DNA of 17,044 nt from Lachnospiraceae bacterium UBA4380 (GCA_002390025.1 DGRU01000072.1:1-17044), one strand, 5' to 3'; positions 5,639 through 13,573 are shown, numbered from the stretch's first letter. Notes: generated from the letters alone by a model not told the origin. Numbers and translations are program-made.

Positions 5639-7072
5639 TTAACTGTTTTCCGGACCCTCCGCCTGCTCTGCTTCGGCCGCTTCGACCCCTTCGACCGGGC
5701 CGGTCTGCTCAGCTTCAGCCGGGCCGGTCTGCTCAGCTTCAGCCGGGCCGGCCTGCTCTTCAGGCTGCTCTGCAGAATCCGGAATACCGGGTTCTGCCGG
5801 ACCGGCGGGTGCGGCGGGCCGGACGGGATCAACCGGGCCGGCCGGCGCTGCAGGATTGACGGGCTCTGACGGGCGGATCGGTTCAGCAGGCTGTACCGGG
5901 CCGACCGGCTCCGCAGGATTGACGGGCTCTGCCGGGCGGAAGCGATTCGTGAAGGAAAGGGGTGCCCCGAACCTTCCGGCGTCGGAGGCCTTTCTGCGCG
6001 CCTCGTCCATTGCGGCGCGCTTCTCCATCCTGCGTCTGTGGCTTCGGTGCAAGATCTTTACAAGCACAAAGATCAGAATACCCCACATAATAAGGAAGGG
6101 GAAGGAGCCGACGATGAACAGGAGTACTCCCTTCCAGAATTCCGCAAATCCCTCGATGGCATTGCCGAAGGCTCGTTTGAGGCGCTCCCCGTAGGTGACC
6201 TCCACCACGGTCTCGGAATACTCAAATACTTCTTCAAGCTGAATATCCACGGTGGAGAAGTTGACATCCCGGTCCATGGCCGAGAGGGTTGTCTTCTCAT
6301 TTCCCAGCTCGCGCTCGACTTCCGTCAGGCGCTTCTCGACTGCGATCATCTCCTCGATCGTCTGTGCCTTGTCCATCATTCCCAGCAGACGCTCCTGCTC
6401 GATCTCCAGCGCTTTTCTGGATGCGTCGTGTGTGGCATAGGAGACACTGATATTCTGTGCGTTGACAGAAGTACTGATCACCTGACCGTCTTTTTTCAGG
6501 TCCTCCATAAAAGCATCAAATTTCTCAGCGGGGACCCTGGCTGTAACATTGAGGGTCCTGCGAGTGCGCTTCGCCGCCGATCCGCTCCTGTCCCGATAGT
6601 ACCAGTAGGGATCCTCGTTGCTGGTGTATTCGCTCTCGATGAATCCGCCGTAGCCGGTGATCTTGTCATGGATGCTCTTTGCGGAAGCATCATACTCCAG
6701 GGTCTGCAGGGAAATGTTTCCCGTATAGACGATTTTCCGGTTCGAGATATCCTCAGCGCCCTCTCCCCCGGCCGCGGGCTGCGGTTCGGCTTCCTTCTCC
6801 GGAGCATAGTTCTCGTCCATGCTTTCCTCTGCAGCAAAGCCGGCGTCCGCACTGTCCTCCATAGCAACGTTATATCCGCCGCTTTCCGTATCATAAGCGC
6901 TGTAGCCCTCCGCTTCTGCCGGCGCACTCTGGGAATAGGCAATTTCCCTGTCCTCCGCTGAGGACGCTTTGTTGGTCATCCCGCAGGCACTGAGCAGAAA
7001 GGCGGCGGCAAGCACGCAGGCTGCAGCCTTTCTGAACAGTCTGCTCTTTCCGCCCTCTGTTTTTCTCATCAT
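5639..7072 (-). CDS. DUF4349 lipoprotein with a Pro/Glu-rich repeat tail
   Basis: A 477-residue envelope protein. It has a lipoprotein signal with lipobox LSAC (Cys30), an acidic disordered stretch to about 108, then the DUF4349 domain (about 110-342). The domain begins NRKIVYTGNISLQT, contains YGGFIES and LNVTARVPAEKFDAFMEDL, and a coiled-coil region with EIEQERLLGMMDKAQTIEEM and KRLTEVERELG, and ends in one membrane segment (about 315-341). The function of the domain is unknown. After a basic stop-transfer HRSHRRRMEKR comes about 100 residues of PAEPVNP-like repeats and then EQTGPAEA units, probably cytosolic and disordered. The EQTGPAEA units come from two exact 24-bp DNA repeats (5701-5748). 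The start ATG follows AAAGGAG by about six bases. Confidence 0.85.
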   Translation of the reverse strand: MMRKTEGGKSRLFRKAAACVLAAAFLLSACGMTNKASSAEDREIAYSQSAPAEAEGYSAYDTESGGYNVAMEDSADAGFAAEESMDENYAPEKEAEPQPAAGGEGAEDISNRKIVYTGNISLQTLEYDASAKSIHDKITGYGGFIESEYTSNEDPYWYYRDRSGSAAKRTRRTLNVTARVPAEKFDAFMEDLKKDGQVISTSVNAQNISVSYATHDASRKALEIEQERLLGMMDKAQTIEEMIAVEKRLTEVERELGNEKTTLSAMDRDVNFSTVDIQLEEVFEYSETVVEVTYGERLKRAFGNAIEGFAEFWKGVLLFIVGSFPFLIMWGILIFVLVKILHRSHRRRMEKRAAMDEARRKASDAGRFGAPLSFTNRFRPAEPVNPAEPVGPVQPAEPIRPSEPVNPAAPAGPVDPVRPAAPAGPAEPGIPDSAEQPEEQAGPAEAEQTGPAEAEQTGPVEGVEAAEAEQAEGPENS

Positions 7073-7205
7073 CTTCGCTCCTTTCCGGATCCTGTATTTT
7101 AATCTGCATCCTGTTTCTCATAACATCGCTTATATGGTATTTAATCCGTTCTGTTTTTTCCATAACACAATTCTGCTGCGCGGTTTCCTTCTTTTCTGAT
7201 TCCGC

Positions 7206-7331
7206 GCCCCGGTTTTAACATGGGTTCCCTGGTTTTTGATCCGTGGCCTGGTTTTATAATAGGGTTCGTTTTTATTGTCTGATCCGTGCCCCGCTTTCCG
7301 TATCAGGATTCCTGTTATTTTTATAGACGGG
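7206..7331. repeat. Three degenerate 40-43 bp tandem units in the divergent promoter region
   Basis: Units 7206-7245, 7246-7288 and 7289-7331 each begin GCCCCGG-, GCCTGG- or CCCCGC-like, carry GGGTTC or GGATTC in the middle, a T-run, and the first two end GATCCGTG. They lie between the divergent DUF4349 and DUF3048 genes; the rest of the gap 7073-7647 holds only the two promoters and leaders. Confidence 0.5.
7253..7281 (-). promoter_or_regulatory. Possible promoter of the DUF4349 gene
   Basis: On minus, CAGACA (7276-7281), a 17-base spacer and TATAAA (7253-7258), inside the second tandem unit. Four of six and five of six consensus positions are matched. The leader would be about 175 nt. Confidence 0.35.
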
Positions 7332-7407
7332 ATAGGGTCCGTCAGGTTACGGGATCCGGGCAGAGAACTGAAAAAGCCCCGCAGAAGCCGAGCCGGAGCC
7401 GTATACA

Positions 7408-7436
7408 TTGCCATTTGGCAGGAATTCGGGTATAAT
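7408..7436 (+). promoter_or_regulatory. Promoter of the DUF3048 gene
   Basis: TTGCCA (7408-7413), a 17-base spacer and a perfect TATAAT (7431-7436), giving a leader of about 205 nt before the ATG at 7648. Confidence 0.7.
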
Positions 7437-7647
7437 AGAAACGATTTCAGGTAAATCAGGATTTCAGAACAGAATCTACGCTTTTGCTGCAGGCGTCTTT
7501 TTCTACACCGGATCCCCTGCCTCATGTCTTTCTCAGCGTCTTCTCTATGAGTCCTCTGATTGTCAGAATCTGGCAACACCACACCAGGATTTCAGAAAAC
7601 ACCCATAATCAACGACATCACAAGACATCTCAAAGAGGAATAATCAC

Positions 7648-8904
7648 ATGAAAAAAACAAAATCCATTATCCTTGCCCTGTCTGCCGTTGTATGTCTGGC
7701 CATTTCCGGCTGCGGCGGTTATACCACCGTGACAGCGGATCCTTCCGAGGTCAGTTCAAAGCAGGCGGATGAGCAGAATAAAGCTGTTGCAACAGCAGAT
7801 TCTGCCGAAACCGATGAAAACGCCAAGGCCGCCAGTGCTTCTGAAAAGGACGAGGCCACCCCTTCCACTGCAGCAGAACCTGCTGAAGCCAAGAAGGTCG
7901 ACAAGACAATCCGCAGTGTCCTCACAAATGAAGAGATCGACCCCGCGCTCAAAGGTCAGCGCCCTCTCGCAGTCATGTATCCCATCAACTATGAGGCACA
8001 GCCCCAGTATGGTCTGAGCAACGTGGATGTCTTCTATGAAATGATCGAAGAAGGCAATATGAGCCGTCAGATGGGTATCATCCAGGATTGGAAGAATCTG
8101 GACATGATCGGCAATATCCGCAGTACACGCTCCTATTTCTGCGTCGAGGCAATGCGCTATGATCCCATCATGATCCACTTCGGCGGCCCGATCGACTGGC
8201 TGAAATGGGTCACTGACCGCGATGATTTCGACAACCTCAACGGTGTCGGCGGCGTCCTCGGCGGCGACTACGGCGCATTTTTCCGCGTCGACAACGGCAA
8301 AGCCATGGAGCACACCGCCTATACAAGCGCCAACAGCATCATCAATGCCTGTTCCATGGCGGGCTACACGCTCGACATTCGTCCCGAATATTACGAAGAG
8401 CGTCAGTTCTATTTCAACGCCCCCGATGACATCAACACGCTGGAGCAGTACAAGGATTCCATTCCCGCAACCAGCATTGATATGAGCGGCGCCTTTCCTG
8501 TGACTCAGTCCAGCCTGGTCTACAACGAAGAGGATCACAAGTACTACAAATACCTCTACGGTGAGCCCCAGTGCGATGCTGTGACCGGCGAGCAGATGGC
8601 ATTCGACAACGTCGTCATCCAGGAAGCACGTTTCAAATACGTCGGCAACCACGGCTATGTGGATCTTGACACTGTCTCCCGCGGCCGCAATGCCTATGTC
8701 ATCACCCAGGGCCGCTGCGTTCCCTGCAACTGGAGACGAAACGGCATCCACCATCACACGACTTATTACAAGGGTGACGAGCGTGTCCACATGAACACCG
8801 GCAAGACCATGATCTTCATCATCCGCGACCATCTGGATACCTTCGCGATCGACGGCGTCTCCTATATGACCCAGGGAGCTCCCTTCACACAGGTCTCCTA
8901 TTAA
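7648..8904 (+). CDS. DUF3048 (YerB-like) lipoprotein
   Basis: A 418-residue exported protein and the only convincing plus-strand gene in the window. It has a short signal with lipobox ISGC (Cys22), then about 65 residues of Ala/Glu/Lys/Ser-rich linker. The DUF3048 N-terminal domain follows from about 90: LTNEEIDPALKGQRPLAVM, YGLSNVDVFYEMIEEG, IGNIRSTRSYF and PIMIHFGG. The C-terminal DUF3048_C part ends RRNGIHHHTTYYKGDERVHM and NTGKTMIFII. The family is widespread in Bacillota and tethered outside the cell; no enzymatic activity is established to my knowledge. AGAGGA lies nine bases before the ATG. It is a single-gene unit with its own promoter and a strong terminator. Confidence 0.88.
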   Translation: MKKTKSIILALSAVVCLAISGCGGYTTVTADPSEVSSKQADEQNKAVATADSAETDENAKAASASEKDEATPSTAAEPAEAKKVDKTIRSVLTNEEIDPALKGQRPLAVMYPINYEAQPQYGLSNVDVFYEMIEEGNMSRQMGIIQDWKNLDMIGNIRSTRSYFCVEAMRYDPIMIHFGGPIDWLKWVTDRDDFDNLNGVGGVLGGDYGAFFRVDNGKAMEHTAYTSANSIINACSMAGYTLDIRPEYYEERQFYFNAPDDINTLEQYKDSIPATSIDMSGAFPVTQSSLVYNEEDHKYYKYLYGEPQCDAVTGEQMAFDNVVIQEARFKYVGNHGYVDLDTVSRGRNAYVITQGRCVPCNWRRNGIHHHTTYYKGDERVHMNTGKTMIFIIRDHLDTFAIDGVSYMTQGAPFTQVSY

Positions 8905-8966
8905 TCATTTTTGATATTGTACTTTTGATATTATTACTATTGATGATAATACCTTTAATACAGCAC

Positions 8967-8996
8967 AAAACCGCCTGCCGGCCGGCAGGCGGTTTT
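8967..8996 (+). terminator. Terminator of the DUF3048 gene
   Basis: A perfect 30-bp GC-rich palindrome with A4 and T4 at its ends, 62 bp after the stop codon. Its symmetry means it could also stop the convergent NudC transcript. Confidence 0.88.
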
Positions 8997-9000
8997 CTTA

Positions 9001-9045
9001 TGATTCTTATGATTCTTATGATTCCTATGATTCTTATGATTATTC
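9001..9045 (+). repeat. 9-bp tandem repeat, about five copies
   Basis: Units of TGATTCTTA repeated head to tail, the third with one change and the last degenerate, immediately after the terminator and in a gap between convergent genes. Confidence 0.8.
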
Positions 9046-9050
9046 AGTCC

Positions 9051-9095
9051 TATGAGTATTCTGTCTTATGAGTATTCTGTCTTATGAGTATCCAG
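9051..9095 (+). repeat. 16-bp tandem repeat, nearly three copies
   Basis: Units TATGAGTATTCTGTCT at 9051-9066 and 9067-9082 are identical, and a third partial copy runs to 9095. It directly follows the 9-bp array; the two units share TATGA and ATTC words, so one may derive from the other. Confidence 0.8.
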
Positions 9096-9193
9096 AAGAT
9101 GCGGCAGCGCCGACGTCTCACAGATAAGGTAAAAATAGCTGCGCAAATTTAAATCAAATAAAAAGACTTACCTCACAATGTCCAACTCACTCA

Positions 9194-10138
9194 TCAGCAC
9201 TCGAGTCCGTTTTTGAAACGGGTCATCATCTCATTGGTAAGGCTGTGGTCTGTGGGCTGCAGGACAATCTCGTCGCGGGTGTGCCAGCCGGCCTCCTTGA
9301 GCTCGTTTTTGTCCATGTGGATGGTGGGATCGCCGTCAACATCACAGTAGAATCCGGCCAGGAGGTCATCGACAATGCCCCAGGGCTGGGATTTGTAGTA
9401 GCGGATGTTCTTGACGCGGATGCCGGCCTCTTCCATAACCTCGCGCTTCACGGTCTCTTCGAAAGTCTCGCCGATCTCGGTAAATCCGGCAATGAGGGCA
9501 TAGAAGGGAACGTCGCGGCCCGCATATTTGGTCAGAAGAATCTTGTCCCCATTGATGACGCCTACGATGACGGCCGGGATGATACGGGGATAGATCGTCC
9601 TTCCGCAGGAAGGGCACTTCACGGCGCGCTCGGTCTCGGAATGGACAGTTTTGCTGCCGCAGGTGCCGCAAAAGCGGTTGTCGCGGTACCAGTTGGACAG
9701 CTGGTAGGCTGTGATCGCCGCAAACAGGCGATGCTGGGGGCCATAGGCCTCGGAACGCATGGTGCGGATATTTTTAAATACGTATCCCTGAGGAATCTCC
9801 TCATCTGCCAGGTCGTCGCGCAGCAGGAAAAAGGCACTGCCATCCATGGTAAAGAGGAAAGTGTACTCCCTCTCCGCGCCGAGTTCCTCCACTGTGGGAA
9901 GACGGAGGTAGCGGCCTCTGTCTTTATAGAAGCCTTTCTCATTCACGCCTTTGCCCGGCATGCTGATCTTGCCGTGCTCACCGCTCTGATCTATGTCCTC
10001 GAGCACCGCGTCCTCCTTGCTCTCCACGACCAGAAGGTCTGCCCTGCGGAAAACATAGACCGGGCTCTCGGGAAGCGGATCGGATTTTTCTGTATACTGG
10101 TTATGCAGTCTGTGGGGGTAAATGTCCTGAAGCATCAT
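9194..10138 (-). CDS. nudC: NAD(H) pyrophosphatase / NAD-cap hydrolase, NudC-like Nudix protein
   Basis: A 314-residue cytoplasmic hydrolase. The family splits NADH or NAD+ into NMN(H) and AMP and can remove NAD caps from RNA. Domains in order: an N-terminal NUDIX-like region (to about 130); a zinc ribbon with Cys157, Cys160, Cys175 and Cys178; then the Nudix domain. The Nudix box is complete at 218-240: G-x5-E (GFTEIGE), then KREVMEEAGI. After it comes YYKSQPWGI (248-255), which aligns with the NADH-specific SQPWPFP signature but departs from it after SQPW. The start ATG-ATG follows GGAGG at nine bases. No promoter is convincing upstream, though AT-rich DNA at 10200-10250 holds two ACTTATCTAA copies 16 bp apart. 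Confidence 0.88.
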   Translation of the reverse strand: MMLQDIYPHRLHNQYTEKSDPLPESPVYVFRRADLLVVESKEDAVLEDIDQSGEHGKISMPGKGVNEKGFYKDRGRYLRLPTVEELGAEREYTFLFTMDGSAFFLLRDDLADEEIPQGYVFKNIRTMRSEAYGPQHRLFAAITAYQLSNWYRDNRFCGTCGSKTVHSETERAVKCPSCGRTIYPRIIPAVIVGVINGDKILLTKYAGRDVPFYALIAGFTEIGETFEETVKREVMEEAGIRVKNIRYYKSQPWGIVDDLLAGFYCDVDGDPTIHMDKNELKEAGWHTRDEIVLQPTDHSLTNEMMTRFKNGLEC

Positions 10139-10254
10139 GGTGTAACATCCTCCAAATAATACTGATATCTAATGAACTATGGAAATAACATCCCGATTAC
10201 ATTGTTTATTAGTTATTATAATTACTTATCTAAATAATAACTTATCTAATCAAC

Positions 10255-10322
10255 GAAAAAAATACCATCAAAAGGCTTTCCATTCAAGAATTTAATCAGG
10301 AAAGCGTCATTTTGATGGTATT
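10255..10322 (-). terminator. Terminator of the metal-efflux operon
   Basis: AATACCATCAAAA pairs with TTTTGATGGTATT, with an inner GCTTTCC/GGAAAGC stem. On the minus strand it is followed by a run of seven T. It lies about 130 bp past the ATPase stop; the stretch 10323-10451 shows only T-rich DNA with TTTTTGATTT words. Confidence 0.8.
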
Positions 10323-10451
10323 TATTCAGCTTTTTCTTTATGCTTTATGTTTTTTGCTCTTGGTTTTTGATTTTTGATTTACGCTTTTCATCCAGGCAGA
10401 GTTTTCTGTTCAGAATTCAGAAGGGATTCAGCCGGGATCGTGATTTTCTTT

Positions 10452-12521
10452 TCACACCAGGGCCCGGATCGCGTTCAGTACGCAGAGGACCATGACGCCG
10501 ACGTCGGCGAAAATGGCAAGCCACATGTTGGCGATGCCCAGGGCACCCAGGAGGAGGCAGGCCAGCTTGACGCCGATGGCAAACCAGATATTTTCGTTGA
10601 CAATCCGGATGCACTTGCGGGCAAGGCGGATGGCACGGGCTATTTTCATGGGATCGTCATCCATGAGGACCACGTCGGCCGCCTCGATGGCGGCATCGGA
10701 GCCCAGAGCTCCCATGGCAATGCCGATGTCCGCGCGGGAGAGAACAGGGGCATCGTTGATGCCGTCTCCAACGAAGGCAAGCGTGCCTTTTTTGCTGCTG
10801 CCGACGTTTTTGCCGGTGGCGGCGTTTTTACCAGTGCTGGCGGTTTTACCGCTGCTGACGTTTTTGCTGCTGCCGGCATTTTCAGCGAAACTGCCTGTCT
10901 CGTCAAGGAGCTGCTCCAGCCTTGTGACCTTGTCCCCCGGCAGAAGGCCTGCGTGATATTCGTCAATGCCGAGTTTTTTCGCAACGCGGGAGGCAATGGC
11001 CTCTGCATCGCCGGTGAGCATGACGGTTTTGGTGACGCCGGATCCGCGCAGGTCGCGAATCGCCTCTGCCGCATTGGGCTTGATTTCGTCCGCAATTACG
11101 ATGTGGCCCAGATATTCGTTTCCGGCACAGACATGCACGATGGTTCCGATTTCCACATCCGAATGGTCATTTTCCGCCGTGATCGTGACTCCCAGATCCT
11201 GCATCAGCTGGAGATTTCCGGCGCCGATGCGGCGGCCGTCCACTTCCGTGATGACGCCCTTTCCGCTGATTTCCTCCGTGTCACCGACACGGACAGCAAA
11301 TAAGTCCGGGCTCTGGGCATTTGCGGTTTTCTGTCCGCTTTTTTGCAGGCTTTCCTGCCAGGCCTCTTTGAGACTGCGGCTGATCGGGTGCGAGGAGTAG
11401 CTCTCTGCAAGCGCGGCATATTCCAGAAGCCTGTCGGCCGCCCCGTCAGCTATTCCATCTTGTCCATCGTGCACCGCCGGGCAGATCTTCGTGACCGCAA
11501 AATTGCCCTTTGTGAGGGTTCCGGTCTTGTCAAATACCACAGTCCGGACATTGGCCAGGGTCTCCATGAAGTTGGATCCTTTGATCAGGATGCCCTTGCT
11601 GCCGGCGCCGCCGATTCCGCCGAAAAATGTAAGCGGGATACTGACAACAATCGCGCAGGGGCAGCTGATGACCAGGAATGTCAGCGCTCTGTAGATCCAG
11701 TCGGACCACAGATCCCAACTACTGGGCACATGCAGGAAAATCATGTTGACCAGGGGACCGAGAACTGCCAGTGCAAGGGCACTGTAGCAGACCGCCGGTG
11801 TGTACCAGCGGGCAAATTTCGAAATAAACTGCTCGGATTTGGCCTTGCGTGTGCCGGCGTTCTCGACCAGGTCCAGAATACGGGACGCTGTGGATTCCTC
11901 GAACTCTTTGGTCGTCTGCACGCGCAGAAGACCGGACAGGTTGATGGATCCGCTGAGGATTTCCTCTCCCGCCGCGACATCCCTGGGCAGGGATTCGCCT
12001 GTCAGAGCCGCGGTGTCAATGGAAGAAGTTCCCTCCACGATCACACCGTCGATGGGTACCCGCTCTCCGGGTTTAATAAGAATAATGCTGCCGACCTCGA
12101 CGTCGTCGGGGTCAGCCTCCTCCACGCCGTCCTCTGTCTCCAGATTGGCGTAGTCCGGCCGGATATCCATCAGCTCGCTGATATTTTTTCTGCTCTTTCC
12201 GACCGCATAGCTCTGGAAGAGCTCTCCGATCTGGTAAAAGAGCATGACCGCGACTCCCTCGGTATACTCGCCGAGTGCCATGGCGCCCACGGTTGCTGCT
12301 GCCATGAGGAAGTTCTCGTCAAATACCTGCCTGTTCCGGATCCCCTTAATCGCCTTGCGGAGGATATCATGTCCAACCGTAAAATAAGGGACGAGAAACA
12401 GCACAAAGCGCAGGACAGGATACTTTTCCAGCGGCAGGAGTGAAAATACCACCATCAATACAGCCGCTGCAACGATCCTGAGCAGAAGATTCTTTTGTTT
12501 TTTTGTCATAGATTTCATCAT
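10452..12521 (-). CDS. cadA: PIB-type heavy-metal (Zn/Cd/Pb) exporting ATPase
   Basis: A 689-residue membrane pump. Seen: TGES of the A domain (174-177), the transmembrane metal motif CPC (287-289), the phosphorylated Asp331 in DKTGT, the SHP motif (377-379), MLTGDAEAIA (501-510) and GDGINDAP (585-592). The conserved charges of Zn/Cd pumps are present: Lys in GVKLACLLLG (652) and Asp in FADVG (673). It therefore most likely exports divalent Zn, Cd or Pb. It lacks the N-terminal HMA domain typical of CadA/ZntA; that domain is encoded separately next door. Between LEQLLDETG and GTLAFVGDG there is an insertion of about 35 residues made of five 6-residue repeats ending in Lys. The ATG follows AGGAGG by seven bases. 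It is the last gene of the repressor-HMA-ATPase operon. Confidence 0.93.
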   Translation of the reverse strand: MMKSMTKKQKNLLLRIVAAAVLMVVFSLLPLEKYPVLRFVLFLVPYFTVGHDILRKAIKGIRNRQVFDENFLMAAATVGAMALGEYTEGVAVMLFYQIGELFQSYAVGKSRKNISELMDIRPDYANLETEDGVEEADPDDVEVGSIILIKPGERVPIDGVIVEGTSSIDTAALTGESLPRDVAAGEEILSGSINLSGLLRVQTTKEFEESTASRILDLVENAGTRKAKSEQFISKFARWYTPAVCYSALALAVLGPLVNMIFLHVPSSWDLWSDWIYRALTFLVISCPCAIVVSIPLTFFGGIGGAGSKGILIKGSNFMETLANVRTVVFDKTGTLTKGNFAVTKICPAVHDGQDGIADGAADRLLEYAALAESYSSHPISRSLKEAWQESLQKSGQKTANAQSPDLFAVRVGDTEEISGKGVITEVDGRRIGAGNLQLMQDLGVTITAENDHSDVEIGTIVHVCAGNEYLGHIVIADEIKPNAAEAIRDLRGSGVTKTVMLTGDAEAIASRVAKKLGIDEYHAGLLPGDKVTRLEQLLDETGSFAENAGSSKNVSSGKTASTGKNAATGKNVGSSKKGTLAFVGDGINDAPVLSRADIGIAMGALGSDAAIEAADVVLMDDDPMKIARAIRLARKCIRIVNENIWFAIGVKLACLLLGALGIANMWLAIFADVGVMVLCVLNAIRALV
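10789..10878 (-). repeat. 18-bp minisatellite, five copies, inside the ATPase gene
   Basis: Five 18-bp units (10789, 10807, 10825, 10843, 10861), mostly beginning TTTTTGC or TTTTTAC, degenerate at 2-6 positions. Translated on minus they give NAGSSK, NVSSGK, TASTGK, NAATGK and NVGSSK. The period is a multiple of three, so copy-number change would keep the frame. Confidence 0.85.
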
Positions 12522-12585
12522 GATGCTGCCTCCTGTGCGACAGCGGGACTTCTGCCTTTAACTGCAGGCATAAGGCAACTGCAGT

Positions 12586-12807
12586 TTATTTCAGGAAAAT
12601 CTGGCAGTCATCCTCCACTACCTTACAATTCTCGATGACTTTCTGCATGACGCTGTCAACATCCGCTCCATCCTCAAACTCCACTTTCATCTTGAGCGCC
12701 ATGAAGTTCACAACTGCGTCCTTGACACCGGGTGTCTTCTTTGTCGCTTCTTCCATCTTGTTGGCACAGTTTGCGCAGTCGACTTCGATCTTGTAGGTTT
12801 TTTTCAT
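12586..12807 (-). CDS. Stand-alone heavy-metal-associated (HMA) domain protein
   Basis: A 73-residue ferredoxin-like metal-binding domain: MKKTYKIEVDCANCANKMEE with the CxxC pair at Cys11 and Cys14, then TPGVKDAVVNFMALKMKVEF, and an ending VVEDDCQIFLK with a further Cys. The DCxxC form is common in Zn/Cd-type HMA domains. It sits 64 bp before the ATPase, which has no such domain, so it probably acts as the detached N-terminal domain or as a metallochaperone for it; this role is inferred. A GGAGGAGC ribosome site lies about seven bases upstream. Confidence 0.88.
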   Translation of the reverse strand: MKKTYKIEVDCANCANKMEEATKKTPGVKDAVVNFMALKMKVEFEDGADVDSVMQKVIENCKVVEDDCQIFLK

Positions 12808-12830
12808 GATGTTGCTCCTCCTGAAATATG

Positions 12831-13055
12831 TTGATTGAGTTTAAATATTGGGTTCTTTGATTAAGTTTATGGATTGCCTTTATGGATTCAGCTTATGAAT
12901 TCAGCTTTTTTATCGAGTCTTTTGATTGAAGCTTTTTGCTTAAGCCTTTTTGATTGAGTCTCGTTGATCAAGCTTTTTGATTGAGTCTCGTTGATCAAGC
13001 TTTTTGATTGAAGCTTTTTGATGAAACTGTTTGATTGAAGCTGTTTGATTTCGTC
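12831..13055. repeat. Degenerate minisatellite filling the gap between repressor and HMA genes
   Basis: The gap of about 290 bp between the two genes is built from TTTTTGATTGA-type words. Two exact 27-bp units lie at 12945-12971 and 12972-12998. They are followed by 13-14 bp units (CTTTTTGATTGAAG and close variants) at 12999, 13013, 13026 and 13040. More degenerate versions extend left to 12831. TTGATCAA palindromes occur within the 27-bp units. I see no promoter for the HMA gene in it, so the operon probably reads through. Confidence 0.8.
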
Positions 13056-13099
13056 TAAAAGTTTAGTTTTCAGGTCCTTTTCTGGTTCGTTGTGTTCGC

Positions 13100-13501
13100 T
13101 TATTCCATAATGTGGTCCATACCCTGCTGAATGATGGTCCGCACATGGTCGTCAGCCAGGAAATAGACGATCTGCTTGCCTTCCCGGCGCCCGCTCACAA
13201 GCCGTGCCTGCTTCAGAAGCCGGAGCTGATGAGAAATCGCGGACTGGGTCATGCCCAGAGACGCCGCAAGATCGCAGACACAGATATCCGCCTCGAAAAG
13301 GGCAAACAGAATCCGGATTCTTGTGGTGTCGCCGAAGGCTTTGAACAGCTCCGCCAGGTCATAGAGCCGGTCCTCGGGAGGCATCTGCTCACTCACCATC
13401 TGCACCTTGTCCGCATGGACCTCTTCTACCTCGCAACATTCGATGTCATGCATCATTTTTCTGGTTTCTTTTTCCATCTCTTTTCCGCTCTTTAGTTCCA
13501 T
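13100..13501 (-). CDS. ArsR/SmtB-family metal-sensing repressor (CadC/ZiaR-like)
   Basis: A 133-residue winged-helix repressor. The helix-turn-helix reads DLAASLGMTQSAISHQLRLLKQARLV (77-102), with the wing RREGKQIVYFLADDH. Two metal sites of the family are visible. The alpha-3N type has Cys74 and Cys76 in ICVCD plus Cys22/Cys23 in the N-terminal arm. The alpha-5 type has Asp117, His119, His130 and Glu133 with exactly the D-x-H-x10-H-x2-E spacing of SmtB. By family knowledge metal binding releases the DNA, so it should derepress the efflux genes downstream. The start is uncertain: the ATG at 13501 has no clear ribosome site, and the ATG at 13477 follows a weak purine run; both keep every motif. 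Confidence 0.88.
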   Translation of the reverse strand: MELKSGKEMEKETRKMMHDIECCEVEEVHADKVQMVSEQMPPEDRLYDLAELFKAFGDTTRIRILFALFEADICVCDLAASLGMTQSAISHQLRLLKQARLVSGRREGKQIVYFLADDHVRTIIQQGMDHIME

Positions 13502-13541
13502 TAATATAGTACTTTGTGTTTCTGTACTTTATGTTTCTCAA

Positions 13542-13565
13542 ACGTATGAACATTTATTCATATGT
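13542..13565. promoter_or_regulatory. Operator for the ArsR/SmtB repressor
   Basis: An imperfect 24-bp dyad, nine of twelve positions pairing, with inner arms TATGAA and TTCATA. Its centre is the TGAAC...TTCA pattern of known SmtB/CadC/CzrA operators. It lies just downstream of the -10 box, over the expected start of transcription. Confidence 0.7.
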
Positions 13566-13573
13566 TTGTTAAT

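Noticed and set aside
6038..6961. A 307-codon plus-strand frame over the DUF4349 gene
   Set aside because: Shadow of a real gene, no ribosome site and no recognisable domain.
7756..8832. A 358-codon minus-strand frame over the DUF3048 gene
   Set aside because: Antisense shadow of a gene with clear lipoprotein signal and DUF3048 motifs.
11343..12443. A 366-codon plus-strand frame over the metal ATPase gene
   Set aside because: Shadow; the minus strand carries all P-type ATPase motifs.
12831..13055. Possible CRISPR array
   Set aside because: Units are too short and nearly contiguous, with no unique spacers and no cas genes nearby.
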